62,237 bases of DNA from contig CAYLQA010000013.1 in the NCBI GenBank assembly GCA_964385695.1, forward strand, positions 1 through 62,237. Direction: 5' to 3'. The stretch comes from CAYLQA01 sp964385695 (GTDB lineage: Bacteria > Desulfobacterota > Desulfobulbia > Desulfobulbales > Desulfurivibrionaceae). Position 1 is the first letter of the stretch, and each line of letters starts with the position of its first letter. Of the stretch, positions 9,421 to 18,216 are shown piece after piece. The translations under genes and the position numbers were made by a program. The notes below the pieces were generated by a model. It was not told the DNA's origin. It did not search any database and saw only the letters and a program-made list of their open reading frames with translations.

Positions 9421-9719
9421 TCGCTCCAGGGCTTAATATTCTTTTGATGCGAGGCTTGGGCGATGAGGTGGCAGACCGTGGCGCTGGCGATCAAAACAAG
9501 CATATCAATCAAAGCAAGCTTGACCACGACGCGCCAACTATCAGCCTGCAACATCAGACCGATAACCACAAATCCCAGGCCCACATTATCTGCCTTGGTT
9601 AAGGCATGAAGCCTGGTATACACATCCGGAAAACGGATAAGGCCAACCGTGCCGGCCAGAAAAAAGACCAAGCCGCAAAAAATCAGCAAAAGACTGACGA
9701 TTTCACGAAGAAGATGCAT
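9417..9719 (-). CDS. mrpG: Mrp antiporter subunit G
   Basis: A 100-aa, three-helix subunit of the MnhG/PhaG family. The conserved GLIRFPDVYTRLHALTKADN segment (about residues 26-45) is diagnostic. The start lies 17 bp inside the end of mrpF and its stop overlaps the start of the fused B subunit, in keeping with translational coupling. It belongs to the small-subunit end (E, F, G) of the Mrp complex. Its individual role is structural as far as is known. Confidence 0.92.
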   Translation of the reverse strand: MHLLREIVSLLLIFCGLVFFLAGTVGLIRFPDVYTRLHALTKADNVGLGFVVIGLMLQADSWRVVVKLALIDMLVLIASATVCHLIAQASHQKNIKPWSE

Positions 9720-9996
9720 CTTGCCCCTCTGCTCTTAATATTCTCTTCCTGGTCACTGCCACAAAGGCTACCGAAGAAACCGCAGCCAAAAAGGCAAAGA
9801 GCAAGGCCACATCCAGCAATGCGTCTTGCTCAAGGCATTGGCTCAAAAGCAAAAGAATTGCGACTCCCACACTGCCGAGAAGTTGTGCCCCGAGCAAACA
9901 GTCTGCCGGGGTCGGCCCACGTAAAACACGGATAAAACCAAGAACAAAGGTCAGTAAAAGAAAAATAACACCGCTAAGCAGTAACTGATTCATCAT
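9703..9996 (-). CDS. mrpF: Mrp antiporter subunit F
   Basis: A 97-aa three-helix protein of the MnhF/PhaF family, recognisable by FIRVLRGPTPADCLLGAQLL (about residues 21-40) and a second helix rich in small residues. It starts at one of two adjacent ATG codons (9996 or 9993) and overlaps the end of mrpE by about 20 bp. It is part of the Mrp cation:proton antiporter in the cytoplasmic membrane. Confidence 0.91.
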   Translation of the reverse strand: MMNQLLLSGVIFLLLTFVLGFIRVLRGPTPADCLLGAQLLGSVGVAILLLLSQCLEQDALLDVALLFAFLAAVSSVAFVAVTRKRILRAEGQDASSS

Positions 9997-10492
9997 TTCC
10001 CTTCTGTCTGAGGTTTAATGCAAAAAGATGGGCTATACGGCTTTCAAGTTCCTTAAGATCCTCAACAGGCCGTGAAATATCGAGTGTGTGTACATAAATA
10101 TTGTCTTTTGTAAAATCCACACTCAAGGTTCCAGGCAACAGGCTGATACAGTTTGCAAAGAATACAGTGGCGGATTCATTAGGAAGACGGACAGTGTACT
10201 CAAAACACCCGGGAGAAAGCGGCAAAGCTAGACTAAAAGCACGCCTGGCAACATCCACACCACCCCGCAGGGAAAGGACAAGAAAAAAGGGCAGAAAACG
10301 TAAAAGCCCGCCCAAGGAGGGAAGCATTAAAAAGGGGGACTTTAGAACAGAACGTATGGAAAGCGCAGCTATGATTACTGGTAGGCCTATCAGCCAGGAA
10401 GATGGATTATCTCCACTAAGCACCCACCAGAGTAAGGTCAGCAGTACAAACCATATAATGATATGACGCGACCTACTGGTGGTGATTGCCAT
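9974..10492 (-). CDS. mrpE: Mrp antiporter subunit E
   Basis: A 172-aa protein of the MnhE/PhaE family and the first gene of the antiporter operon. Two N-terminal hydrophobic helices are followed by a soluble part with the family signature ANCISLLPGTLSVDF (about residues 112-126) and an IYVHTLD strand. The ATG at 10492 is preceded by a G-rich ribosome-binding site (GGGGG, about 4 nt upstream). The 141-bp gap upstream holds two TATAAT-like hexamers on the minus strand (10536-10541 and near 10590), neither with a good -35 box. The operon promoter is probably here. Confidence 0.91.
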   Translation of the reverse strand: MAITTSRSRHIIIWFVLLTLLWWVLSGDNPSSWLIGLPVIIAALSIRSVLKSPFLMLPSLGGLLRFLPFFLVLSLRGGVDVARRAFSLALPLSPGCFEYTVRLPNESATVFFANCISLLPGTLSVDFTKDNIYVHTLDISRPVEDLKELESRIAHLFALNLRQKGNDESVTA

Positions 10493-10633
10493 TGAGCCCC
10501 CATCTTTTGAGTATAAGACACTGCCCTACTCAATCATTATATGACAACAAGATGGACTATCTCTAGGAATAAACACGATTTTTCCAGCACCACCCTGGAG
10601 CGATTATACTGAACAGGGCAAAAAACTGGGGGG

Positions 10634-12718
10634 TTACTTTTTCATGGAGCGCATGGTCAGGACCAAGGCAAAGAGTGGGGCAATGAGGGCAGCGATAACA
10701 AAAAGGCACTTCCTTTGAATACGAGGGTCACGCAGCAGGTTTAAAAGATCCAGGTTAATGCTATCGGCAAGAGCTATTGTCAAGACCGGGTAAGCCAAAA
10801 CGGCAATTGCCAAAAAGACCATCTCCGAAAAGGCCAGCTTCCGCAAATAAGCCCTGGCCGTATCAAAAGCCATTTTAAGTTTGCTCATTCGCCCCAACAT
10901 GATATTAAGCTGTCCCATGAGTTTTATAGACGTTCGCATGCGCGCCTGGGCCTGGCTTAAACTCTCGCCGGCCACGGAACGGGCCTCTACGAGTTTTCTT
11001 TTACAACGCTGCAAAACACTTTGATACGAGCCGAAAAAAGTCTTATAGGGATATGCGCGCCACTGCTCTCCATACTTCATCCAATCTAAAACTATCTGAT
11101 CAACCTTTTCGTTCAGACCCTCCAAACGAGTTTCACGGAGTCTGGGGCAGGCCTGGTACAGCACCTTTGCCCGCTCGGCAACATCAATGATATCGAAAAG
11201 GCTTTTGCGCTGGTACTGCTCTTCTAAATTTGACAAAACATTGAGGTTTGTCACGAGCTCATCATCGTCATCAGCGCCGAACCAGCTCTTTAAATCCTCA
11301 TACTCATCAAGGGCCTTGTGAAGATTTTCGCTCGCCACCTTTGTTTTTGCCTGAACCAACGAGGTGAGCATATCATCAACCAGGCCGTTTATCGGCAGCA
11401 GAACCGGGTCCATCAAGGCGGCTATAAAAAAACGGCGATCCTTTGATGCCAAACTACGCAAGAACTGAACGCTTTGGTGTCCATTGCCCTCTGCTGCATA
11501 GGCCTGCGCTTTGCAATAGATGATCTCCTGGCAATCAACATAGAGGTTGGCAACCGATTGCAAAATTTGGTCAGCCTTCCATTCATGACCAACAATTGCG
11601 TGATAACGGGAAAGCAGCAGGCTGATATAAATCTTTTCCTTTTCCGTTGTGGCCATACTGTTGGCCATCTCCAGAAAATGATTCATGTCGCCGCCACGCC
11701 CTCTCTCAAGAGCGATAAAGGCCTGGCCAATGGTTGCATAAAATTGGCGACCACCCATGACCTGCGACTCGGAATGGAAAAAGCTGGCTGCCTGCTTGTA
11801 TTGACCGATGCGCAAACAATCCAGCCCGGACTGGATATTACGGCTGTCCACCTTAACCCTGTCGAGCTTGCCTGTGCCATCCCATGCAGGATGCAGGGAA
11901 AAAGCGATATACCATAAAAAACGCGGCTGATAGATAAGATACAGGTCAAAGTAAGCAAGAAAGACCTGGACGGCAGGTTCCTTACGAATCTGCTTGGCTG
12001 TAATGTTATTTGCCACCAACTTCTCCATCTGCCTTTGGCCGACGATCACCTTTTTGAAAAGGTCATCCACCACAGAAAGGGGATTATAACCGACCAGGTT
12101 GATTCCCTTATTGTCCATGGCCATGATCTTGCTCGGGCAGGCAGATGGCTTGTGACTGCTCATACCGCAATAAAAACAAACCGGCAGGTTGCCCTGTGCT
12201 GCGACGTAACGATTGTGAAACAATTTTTCCCGCTTGATCGTGGCAACATCTGCGGCAAAGTTGACGGCAAACAGACCGGCATCAACATCCTGAAAGGTAT
12301 GTTTCGGCAGCTTTTTCCCGGCAAAAATCTGTTCCCATTGCAGCTTTAAATGACGGGATACATGCACGGTCTCGTGACTAAGCACCCCCCATAGACTGGC
12401 ACTGGGATCACGAAACGGCGGATGTTCGTTTTTCTTTGCCAGATGAATAATGGCTTGGACCGGCACAGCCCCCCAATCCTTCTGCCATTTCTGTTTTTTC
12501 ATCAGATCCAGACTTTCAAAATAAGAAGTCAGGGCCGCAAAGGGATGGTCGTAATGCAGGAGGATCAGCTCTTCGTTGCTGTCGTTGGTCTCAATGCCGT
12601 TTTGGCTGAGAAGATTGCGGAAGGTCTGAACAAAAGCGGGCCATTGCTTTTGCAGAACTTGTTCCCCCTGGTAGGTCAGGGGACGGATAATGAGTAATGT
12701 GCCGGATGATTGATTCAT
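10634..12718 (-). CDS. TPR-like membrane-anchored protein with a CCHC zinc knuckle
   Basis: This 694-aa protein is not of a family I recognise. Residues 181-194 read CFYCGMSSHKPSAC, an exact C-x2-C-x4-H-x4-C zinc knuckle (Cys181, Cys184, His189, Cys194), a motif rare in bacteria. The middle (about 280-560) is helical with TPR-like spacing (GQYKQAASFFHSE). The C-terminus has two predicted membrane helices (about 630-655 and 670-690) ending in MRSMKK. The first about 150 residues could be a degenerate nucleotide-cyclase-like domain (HYDHPFAALTSYFESLD; VPVQAIIHL), which is only a guess. It follows the LysM/TPR lipoprotein gene by 7 bp, so the two are an operon with the adenylate cyclase upstream. 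Confidence 0.8.
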   Translation of the reverse strand: MNQSSGTLLIIRPLTYQGEQVLQKQWPAFVQTFRNLLSQNGIETNDSNEELILLHYDHPFAALTSYFESLDLMKKQKWQKDWGAVPVQAIIHLAKKNEHPPFRDPSASLWGVLSHETVHVSRHLKLQWEQIFAGKKLPKHTFQDVDAGLFAVNFAADVATIKREKLFHNRYVAAQGNLPVCFYCGMSSHKPSACPSKIMAMDNKGINLVGYNPLSVVDDLFKKVIVGQRQMEKLVANNITAKQIRKEPAVQVFLAYFDLYLIYQPRFLWYIAFSLHPAWDGTGKLDRVKVDSRNIQSGLDCLRIGQYKQAASFFHSESQVMGGRQFYATIGQAFIALERGRGGDMNHFLEMANSMATTEKEKIYISLLLSRYHAIVGHEWKADQILQSVANLYVDCQEIIYCKAQAYAAEGNGHQSVQFLRSLASKDRRFFIAALMDPVLLPINGLVDDMLTSLVQAKTKVASENLHKALDEYEDLKSWFGADDDDELVTNLNVLSNLEEQYQRKSLFDIIDVAERAKVLYQACPRLRETRLEGLNEKVDQIVLDWMKYGEQWRAYPYKTFFGSYQSVLQRCKRKLVEARSVAGESLSQAQARMRTSIKLMGQLNIMLGRMSKLKMAFDTARAYLRKLAFSEMVFLAIAVLAYPVLTIALADSINLDLLNLLRDPRIQRKCLFVIAALIAPLFALVLTMRSMKK

Positions 12719-12725
12719 CTAATAT

Positions 12726-13742
12726 TCAGTGCACAGCCTTGAGTTTTTCTAAAATGGCACGGGCCTTTTTGATATTCTGGCGGGCTCGATTGTGGCCGGG
12801 AAAAAGCTTTAAGACCTGCTGCCATTCATGAATGGCTTCGGTAAGTTTCTCACCCAGGTAATACTTTACACCCTGGCGATAATGATCCTCTGCACTTTCC
12901 CGCTTCTTATGCGCCAAATCCTCCCAGGACTCCTGAAGCCCAGGAAAACCGTCTTCTACCTGCTTTAAAACGATTTCAGCCTGACTATACTCCCCCTTGT
13001 TTAATTGGGTCTGAGCAATGGCAAGATAGGATTTATTTAGTACTAAATGGGCCTCCTGTTCATAAGGCTTTTTCTTCATAATCTTTTTAACAAGAACAAT
13101 GGCTTTATGGTACTTTTTTTGCCGAAATTCCTGCCTGGCGGCAGCGAACATTTTTTCAAGCTCAGCGTCAAGCTGTTGAGCCTGTGAAATAGTAGACAGG
13201 TCTGGAAAGCTCAGCAACATTCCCGGTAGGATTGTGACTTTTTCATTAGGGAAATTACTATAGTGAGCAATAACCGGGGCTTTAGTGGCATCGTTATAGT
13301 ATTTTTGCGCAATCCCGCCTAAGGTCTCCCCTTTCTTGACCTTGTGGGTGAGTGTTCTCCAGTCCTGGCCCAAAAGAGCAAGGGCTCCCTCATGCCCAGG
13401 ATCATAGCGCAGGGCCATAACAGCCTCATAGGCGCCGCTTAGCATCTCTTTCTTTTTGACAAACCTTTGCGCCATTGCAAAATGCCTGGCCGCCTTTTGC
13501 GCGGCAAGGGACTTTAAGGCAGAAAGCTTATTCATGGCCTCTTGGTCTTCCGGCATAACAGAAAGCAACTTCTGCCAACTGGAAATCGCCTGTTGCAATT
13601 CGCCCATTTTTTCAAGAGTTAGAGCACGCTGGCGCTGTTCGCGGACAAAGGGGGGCTCTAACTCCGCTGAAGATTTCATGGCAACACAGCCATTTACAAC
13701 AAGGAGCAGTAATATTGCGCTTATGGAGAAAAATATCTTCAT
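12726..13742 (-). CDS. LysM- and TPR-containing lipoprotein
   Basis: A 338-aa lipoprotein. A hydrophobic signal (residues 3-17) ends in a lipobox (LVVNGC, Cys about 19). The mature part has TPR-like repeats (AISSWQKLLSVMPEDQEAM near 55; AIHEWQQVLKLFPGHNRA near 305) on both sides of a LysM domain (about 132-183, HKVKKGETLGGIAQKYY). It is likely an envelope protein bound to the membrane by its lipid and to peptidoglycan by LysM. It lies between the adenylate cyclase and the zinc-knuckle protein on the same strand, so a joint role in envelope sensing or assembly is inferred; the partners are unknown. Confidence 0.88.
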   Translation of the reverse strand: MKIFFSISAILLLLVVNGCVAMKSSAELEPPFVREQRQRALTLEKMGELQQAISSWQKLLSVMPEDQEAMNKLSALKSLAAQKAARHFAMAQRFVKKKEMLSGAYEAVMALRYDPGHEGALALLGQDWRTLTHKVKKGETLGGIAQKYYNDATKAPVIAHYSNFPNEKVTILPGMLLSFPDLSTISQAQQLDAELEKMFAAARQEFRQKKYHKAIVLVKKIMKKKPYEQEAHLVLNKSYLAIAQTQLNKGEYSQAEIVLKQVEDGFPGLQESWEDLAHKKRESAEDHYRQGVKYYLGEKLTEAIHEWQQVLKLFPGHNRARQNIKKARAILEKLKAVH

Positions 13743-13831
13743 CTGGGCTTTTTTTTGAATTTTGCGGCTTAGTGGTAAGCAGCTTTATGCAGTAGTAACC
13801 ATACACATGCGAACGAATAAGACAAAATCCC

Positions 13832-15601
13832 TTATCCCTCAATCCGCCCTTGCACCTTAAACAAACTCACCACCTGGGACTTACCCTTAAAGATTTGCGG
13901 AGGCAGTGCTTCGGTGGCAAACTCATGTCCGGCCTTATCATACACGCTCTGGCTAATGACGACCTCTCCTGCTGCGGCAAAAGCATTAATCCGCGAGGCA
14001 ACATTCACACTGTCGCCAATAACAGTATATTCCATTTTATCCTGGCTGCCGATAGTGCCGGCAACAACAGATCCTGCATTGAGTCCGATTCCAACCGAGG
14101 TCAACATCGAGTTTTCTAAAACAAGATCTTGCAAACGCTCCTGCATGACAAGCGCTGCCCGCACAGCCCGGAGCTCATGATCTTTTACATCAGAGGGCAC
14201 ACCAAACACGGCAAGCACGGCATCACCCATAAATTTATCGATAAAACCGCCGTGTTCATGAATTGCCTGGGTGGCAATCTCAAAGAATTTATTCAGATCC
14301 TCAATCACCACCTCGGGTTCTGTATCCTCGGCAAAGGAGGTGAATCCCCTGACATCGGCAAAGAGAATGGTTGCCTCGCCGCGATGTCCCTTCATCCACT
14401 GGCTTTCCGGCTGGGTAATAATCATATCCAGCACCTCGGTCCCCACGTATTTGCCAAAAGAATCCTGAAGCAACGCCTTGAGTCGCAACTGATTGCTCAT
14501 GCGATTAAAGGACTGGGCCAGATCCTGGAGCTCATCGTTGCGATGAAGGTCAACATTGTGGTTGTAGTTGCCTTGGGCGATCTCCTTGGTGGCAAAAAGC
14601 AATTTCTCAATGGGGCGAGTAAAGCGCAGGCCGAGAAGAACTGTCACAAGGCCTGTCAAACCGACAAAAACCAAAGACATAAGAACTATAAGTTTCCGTT
14701 CTCTACGAATCATCTCTTGAATAAAATCAATGGAAAGTCCGACATGGACGCGCCCGAGCCTCTTGTGCTGGAACAAAACAGGCGCTGTAAGATTCAACAC
14801 CTGCCTGCCGGAATCAGAGACATACTGAAAATAAGAGATATCACCAACCTGATCGAGATTTTTCCTGTTCTCAAATCCTCCAAAATCATTGCTTATTCTC
14901 TCAATATCCGTATGCGCCTTTATCTGGTTATTGTTGTCAATAATCATGGCATAGAGATGCCCCTCTGTGGCAGCAGCGCCTTTAATCAGAGTGTTAAGGC
15001 CCAGGATATTATTTTCAATGAGAGGGATTCTGGCATTGTTCTGAAAAAAACGCAGGCTGACCATGCCAACCTGTACCGTCTGGCGGTAGAGCTGCTCACG
15101 TTGTCGGTCCAGCATCACATAACTGAACAAGGCGGAAACCAAGACAATCAAAAGGGTTGCGGCTATAAAGAGCTGGGCTCCAATGGTGAGACGGGGAGTG
15201 AGCAAGCGCTCTGCAAGTGAACTGCTGCGATATTTAATAAGCAGCTCAACATCGTCACTCAAACCGCTTACCTGTATCCCGTACCACTCGTTTATGACCC
15301 GAATGACCTGTTCTTCAATGGCAAAACCATGATCCACCAATACACTACCCAAATGTGGAGTATGACCGGACTTGCTGCCGCTTTTCAATTGCAGCATCAA
15401 AGCTTTTTGCAATTGTTCTTCTGTAATGATTTTACGAGAGATGAGCACTTCGCCCAAAGGAACCTTGTAGCGATCAGGCACATCAAAAAAAGCGGAATAA
15501 AGTTTTGTCAAACATTTGGAAAACAAAGGTAATGGCATATAAGGCGCTTGTGCCTGCTGGTTTTCCTGTTTGGCTGACTTTTTATTTTCATATTGCGTCA
15601 T
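13832..15601 (-). CDS. Class III adenylate cyclase with MshEN-like N-terminus, sensor region and HAMP
   Basis: A 589-aa membrane enzyme. Residues 46-120 look like an MshEN/GspE-II N-terminal domain (PLGEVLISRKIITEEQLQKAL), a module that can bind c-di-GMP in other proteins. TM helices at about 142-164 and 303-325 flank an extracytoplasmic sensor region. A HAMP domain (about 325-378) leads to the catalytic domain. Metal ligands Asp415 (LFADVRGFT) and Asp459 (FMGDAV), adenine-selecting Lys455 and Thr525 and the transition-state pair Asn532/Arg536 are all present, so ATP is the likely substrate. The ATG at 15601 has a GAGG site 9 nt upstream; an earlier ATG at 15616 lacks one. It is the first gene of the 10.6-15.6 kb cluster. 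Confidence 0.9.
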   Translation of the reverse strand: MTQYENKKSAKQENQQAQAPYMPLPLFSKCLTKLYSAFFDVPDRYKVPLGEVLISRKIITEEQLQKALMLQLKSGSKSGHTPHLGSVLVDHGFAIEEQVIRVINEWYGIQVSGLSDDVELLIKYRSSSLAERLLTPRLTIGAQLFIAATLLIVLVSALFSYVMLDRQREQLYRQTVQVGMVSLRFFQNNARIPLIENNILGLNTLIKGAAATEGHLYAMIIDNNNQIKAHTDIERISNDFGGFENRKNLDQVGDISYFQYVSDSGRQVLNLTAPVLFQHKRLGRVHVGLSIDFIQEMIRRERKLIVLMSLVFVGLTGLVTVLLGLRFTRPIEKLLFATKEIAQGNYNHNVDLHRNDELQDLAQSFNRMSNQLRLKALLQDSFGKYVGTEVLDMIITQPESQWMKGHRGEATILFADVRGFTSFAEDTEPEVVIEDLNKFFEIATQAIHEHGGFIDKFMGDAVLAVFGVPSDVKDHELRAVRAALVMQERLQDLVLENSMLTSVGIGLNAGSVVAGTIGSQDKMEYTVIGDSVNVASRINAFAAAGEVVISQSVYDKAGHEFATEALPPQIFKGKSQVVSLFKVQGRIEG

Positions 15602-15616
15602 GACCAACAACCTCAT

Positions 15617-15767
15617 TTTTCGGGCAAAAACAAACAGGATTTTCGGTCAACAAGTACTCATAGTGGTATAGTAATGTTTTACTTTACATTGTCTCGTAAA
15701 GATATATATATGGAAAATTACTATTTATTTTCAACAATTACAGATCTAGATAAAGCCTCAAGCCATC
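15617..15767. promoter_or_regulatory. Divergent intergenic region
   Basis: These 151 bp separate the start of the minus-strand adenylate cyclase from that of the plus-strand methyltransferase and must carry promoters for both. The plus strand is AT-rich (ATATATAT around 15702) with a possible TTTACA hexamer upstream. No convincing -35/-10 pair or operator could be fixed by eye. Confidence 0.4.
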
Positions 15768-16388
15768 ATGCACAAAACAAATATTGACCGCTTCAATAAG
15801 GCCGCTGCAACCTGGGAAGATAAACCCAACCGGGTAGAACTTGCCCGCAAAGTAGCTCAAGCCATCAAGCACAGCCTGCCTTTAAACCAAACCATGGAAG
15901 CTATGGAGTATGGCTGCGGGACCGGTCTGGTGAGTAGAAGTCTTTGCTCTGAGGTAAAATGCATCACCTGTTGTGATAGTTCCCCTGAAATGCTGGCAGT
16001 GCTGCAACAAAAAGCAGATGCAGAGGGAATTAACAACATTATCCCCCTTGAACTAGACCTTACTGTAGACCAGTCTAAAGCCCAGCAATACGACCTTCTT
16101 TTTTGCAGCATGACCCTGCACCATGTTAGCGATGTGGACACGCTTCTTGATAAATTTCTTTTACTTATCAAGCCAGGCGGCTATCTGGCCTTGGCAGACC
16201 TTGACCAGGAAGACGGCTCATTTCATGATGATGATTCCGGGGTTGCCCATAAAGGAATCAGCCGCAGCAGGCTTATTGCCAATCTTGAGCAACGGGGGCT
16301 CCAAAGCATCACAGCAAACACAGCCCACACCATTAACAAGCACGGCAAAGAGTATCCTGTCTTTCTGGTTGCAGGCCAGATGAAGTAA
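15768..16388 (+). CDS. Class I SAM-dependent methyltransferase
   Basis: A 206-aa Rossmann-fold methyltransferase. Motif I reads EYGCGTGLVS (about residues 47-56), the acidic residue of motif II is in CDSSPEM, and motif IV/post motifs are MTLHHVSD and LLIKPGGYLALADL. The overall style is that of the small UbiE/COQ5-like group. The substrate cannot be named. It is the first of four plus-strand genes (methyltransferase, pirin, membrane protein, LytM-fold protein) that may be an operon. Confidence 0.87.
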   Translation: MHKTNIDRFNKAAATWEDKPNRVELARKVAQAIKHSLPLNQTMEAMEYGCGTGLVSRSLCSEVKCITCCDSSPEMLAVLQQKADAEGINNIIPLELDLTVDQSKAQQYDLLFCSMTLHHVSDVDTLLDKFLLLIKPGGYLALADLDQEDGSFHDDDSGVAHKGISRSRLIANLEQRGLQSITANTAHTINKHGKEYPVFLVAGQMK

Positions 16389-16405
16389 AAGGCTTAGGGG
16401 GGAAA

Positions 16406-17164
16406 ATGATTCATATCGTCAGCGCCGATGAAAGACATGCAGTGAACAAAGGCTGGCTCAAGTCTTTCTGGCTCCTTTCCTTTGCCGACTATTATGATCC
16501 AAACAACATCCAGTTCGGCCCGTTACGGGTTTTTAATGACGACGTAGTCATGCCGGGCATGGGGTTTCCTGCGCACCCCCATGAAGAAATGGAACTTGTC
16601 ACCATTGTCTTGCAGGGTGAAATCAGCCACAAGGATGTCCTAGGCAACCAATACGTAATCAAACCAGGGGCTGTCCTGCGCATGACAGCCGGTACCGGTA
16701 TTATTCACACCGAACTGAATATGACCAATAAGCCGGTGCACTACTACCAGCTCTGGCTTTACCCGGACAAACACAACATGAAGCCCTCCTACAGTCATGA
16801 ATCCTTTAAAAGTGAGTCATGGCATAACATGCTTCTGCCCATTGCCTCGGGTCAGAGATTGCCGTTGTCAAACCTGGTAAAGCTCAACACCAACTGCACC
16901 ATCTACCGGTGTGCGCTTGATGCAGGACGCGCAATCAACCTGCCGGCAAGCGAGGATAGGCGATATTTCCTCTACCAGACCAGTGGCACCCTGGTCATAA
17001 ACCGCACCAGGATTCACAATAAAGACCAAGCCCGCATTGATATGGAAAAAAATCTGCTTTTCCAGGCAGAACAGAAGTGCGAATTTATGCTGGTTGATCT
17101 CCCTTCGCCCATGGGCTGGGGATACAAAGAAAAGATCTTGGCTGGCACTAAGGCATTCAAATAA
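16406..17164 (+). CDS. Pirin-family protein (YhaK-like)
   Basis: A 252-aa bicupin of the pirin family. The four metal ligands known from human pirin are at matching positions: His57 and His59 (FPAHPHEEME) and His101 and Glu103 (GIIHTE). YhaK-type pirins can act as quercetin 2,3-dioxygenases or redox sensors; which applies here is unknown. The ATG at 16406 follows a purine-rich AGGGGGGAAA tract. It sits 17 bp after the methyltransferase and 15 bp before the next gene. Confidence 0.93.
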   Translation: MIHIVSADERHAVNKGWLKSFWLLSFADYYDPNNIQFGPLRVFNDDVVMPGMGFPAHPHEEMELVTIVLQGEISHKDVLGNQYVIKPGAVLRMTAGTGIIHTELNMTNKPVHYYQLWLYPDKHNMKPSYSHESFKSESWHNMLLPIASGQRLPLSNLVKLNTNCTIYRCALDAGRAINLPASEDRRYFLYQTSGTLVINRTRIHNKDQARIDMEKNLLFQAEQKCEFMLVDLPSPMGWGYKEKILAGTKAFK

Positions 17165-17179
17165 TCATAAGGGAACAAC

Positions 17180-17578
17180 ATGATTAAGAAGATAAGCGGT
17201 GCATTCTGTGGCGGGGCAGTTGGGGCACTGGTAGACAGTATCAACGTATGGCTTCTCAGCCATGCCGGTATCACAACCATGCTCGGCATCAGCATGAAAC
17301 CAAAATTCACCGGGGCATGGCTTTATCCACGCATGGTCTGGGGTGGCATTTGGGCCTTGCTCTTGATCCTGCCTTTTTTAAAAAACAAAACCGCACTACG
17401 GGGCATGCTCTTCAGCTTGTTCCCCTCTGCCATGATGCTTTTCATGGTCCTGCCGGAAATGGGTAAGGGACTTGGCGGCATCAAGTTCGGCACCCTGACT
17501 CCGGCATTAGTAATCGTGCTCAACTTCATCTACGGCATTGTTGCTTCTGTCTGGTACAAGAACTGCGTTAACCGTTAA
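17180..17578 (+). CDS. Small four-helix membrane protein of unknown function
   Basis: A 132-aa hydrophobic protein with four likely membrane helices (about residues 7-34, 50-68, 73-92 and 105-126). It begins with a glycine-rich helix (SGAFCGGAVGALVDS). An AAGGGA ribosome-binding site precedes the ATG at 17180. I do not recognise the family. Its stop lies 2 bp before the TTG proposed as start of the LytM-fold gene. Confidence 0.78.
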   Translation: MIKKISGAFCGGAVGALVDSINVWLLSHAGITTMLGISMKPKFTGAWLYPRMVWGGIWALLLILPFLKNKTALRGMLFSLFPSAMMLFMVLPEMGKGLGGIKFGTLTPALVIVLNFIYGIVASVWYKNCVNR

Positions 17579-17580
17579 CC

Positions 17581-18198
17581 TTGCATCCGACTGCACCCAA
17601 CACAGATTACTTTACCCTGCTCCCCGGACTGAATAATCAGGCCATGCTTGCTTTTCACAGATGGGCCTTTACCCCGAGCATGCTTTTTGAGGCGCACAAG
17701 AAATGGTGGGGAGATTTCGGCCCGAGAAAGACGCGCCATGAAGGGCTTGACCTTGTCCTGTATGAAGATAAAAACGGCGGGCTGCAAACCCTTTCCAGCG
17801 GTACTCGTGTTTCAGCGATGTATGACGGAACAGTAAAACTCATACTGCAAGATTTTATCGGCTTTTCAATCTTTGTGGCGCACCAAGAGCGCAGCCCTGA
17901 AGGCTGGCTGCTTTATTCCGTTTATGGACATCTCAAGCCAAATCCGAATCTACAGATAGGCATGCGTGTGCAAAAAGAAGAAGTTCTTGGAACTATTGCC
18001 AAGCCGCGTCAGGAGTCATCACTGCTCGCCCATCTCCACCTGACACTGGCGTGGTTGAACCCTGCACTCAACACGGAAGAACTATCCTGGAAGGCCCTGA
18101 GTTCAAAGCAAAATGCCGTCTTGCTTGACCCGCTCTCTCTTACTCCGCAATCGACCTATATTGTGCTCGATGAGGGATCGTTGTCCACGTTAACATAG
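17581..18198 (+). CDS. LytM/M23-fold metallopeptidase-like protein without signal peptide
   Basis: A 205-aa protein with the full ligand set of M23 (LytM) peptidases: His53 and Asp57 (HEGLD), His117 (YGHL) and the HxH pair His151/His153 (AHLHLTLAW). M23 enzymes cut peptidoglycan peptides and are normally exported. This one has no signal peptide or membrane helix. The reading frame opens with TTG at 17581, directly after the upstream stop and without a clear ribosome-binding site. An ATG at 17644 is the alternative, but it too gives no signal sequence. It may be cytoplasmic with another substrate. The gene ends just before a hairpin terminator. Confidence 0.78.
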   Translation: MHPTAPNTDYFTLLPGLNNQAMLAFHRWAFTPSMLFEAHKKWWGDFGPRKTRHEGLDLVLYEDKNGGLQTLSSGTRVSAMYDGTVKLILQDFIGFSIFVAHQERSPEGWLLYSVYGHLKPNPNLQIGMRVQKEEVLGTIAKPRQESSLLAHLHLTLAWLNPALNTEELSWKALSSKQNAVLLDPLSLTPQSTYIVLDEGSLSTLT

Positions 18199-18216
18199 AA
18201 ACGTGGGGCATAAAAA

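Noticed and set aside
3283..10492. Operon read as complex I or membrane-bound hydrogenase
   Set aside because: The E, F, G and B subunits are Mrp-specific and no NuoH, NuoB, NuoCD or hydrogenase subunits are present.
14129..15220. A 363-codon open frame on the plus strand opposite the adenylate cyclase
   Set aside because: It lies entirely antisense to a gene with a complete set of catalytic motifs and shows no domain or ribosome-binding site.
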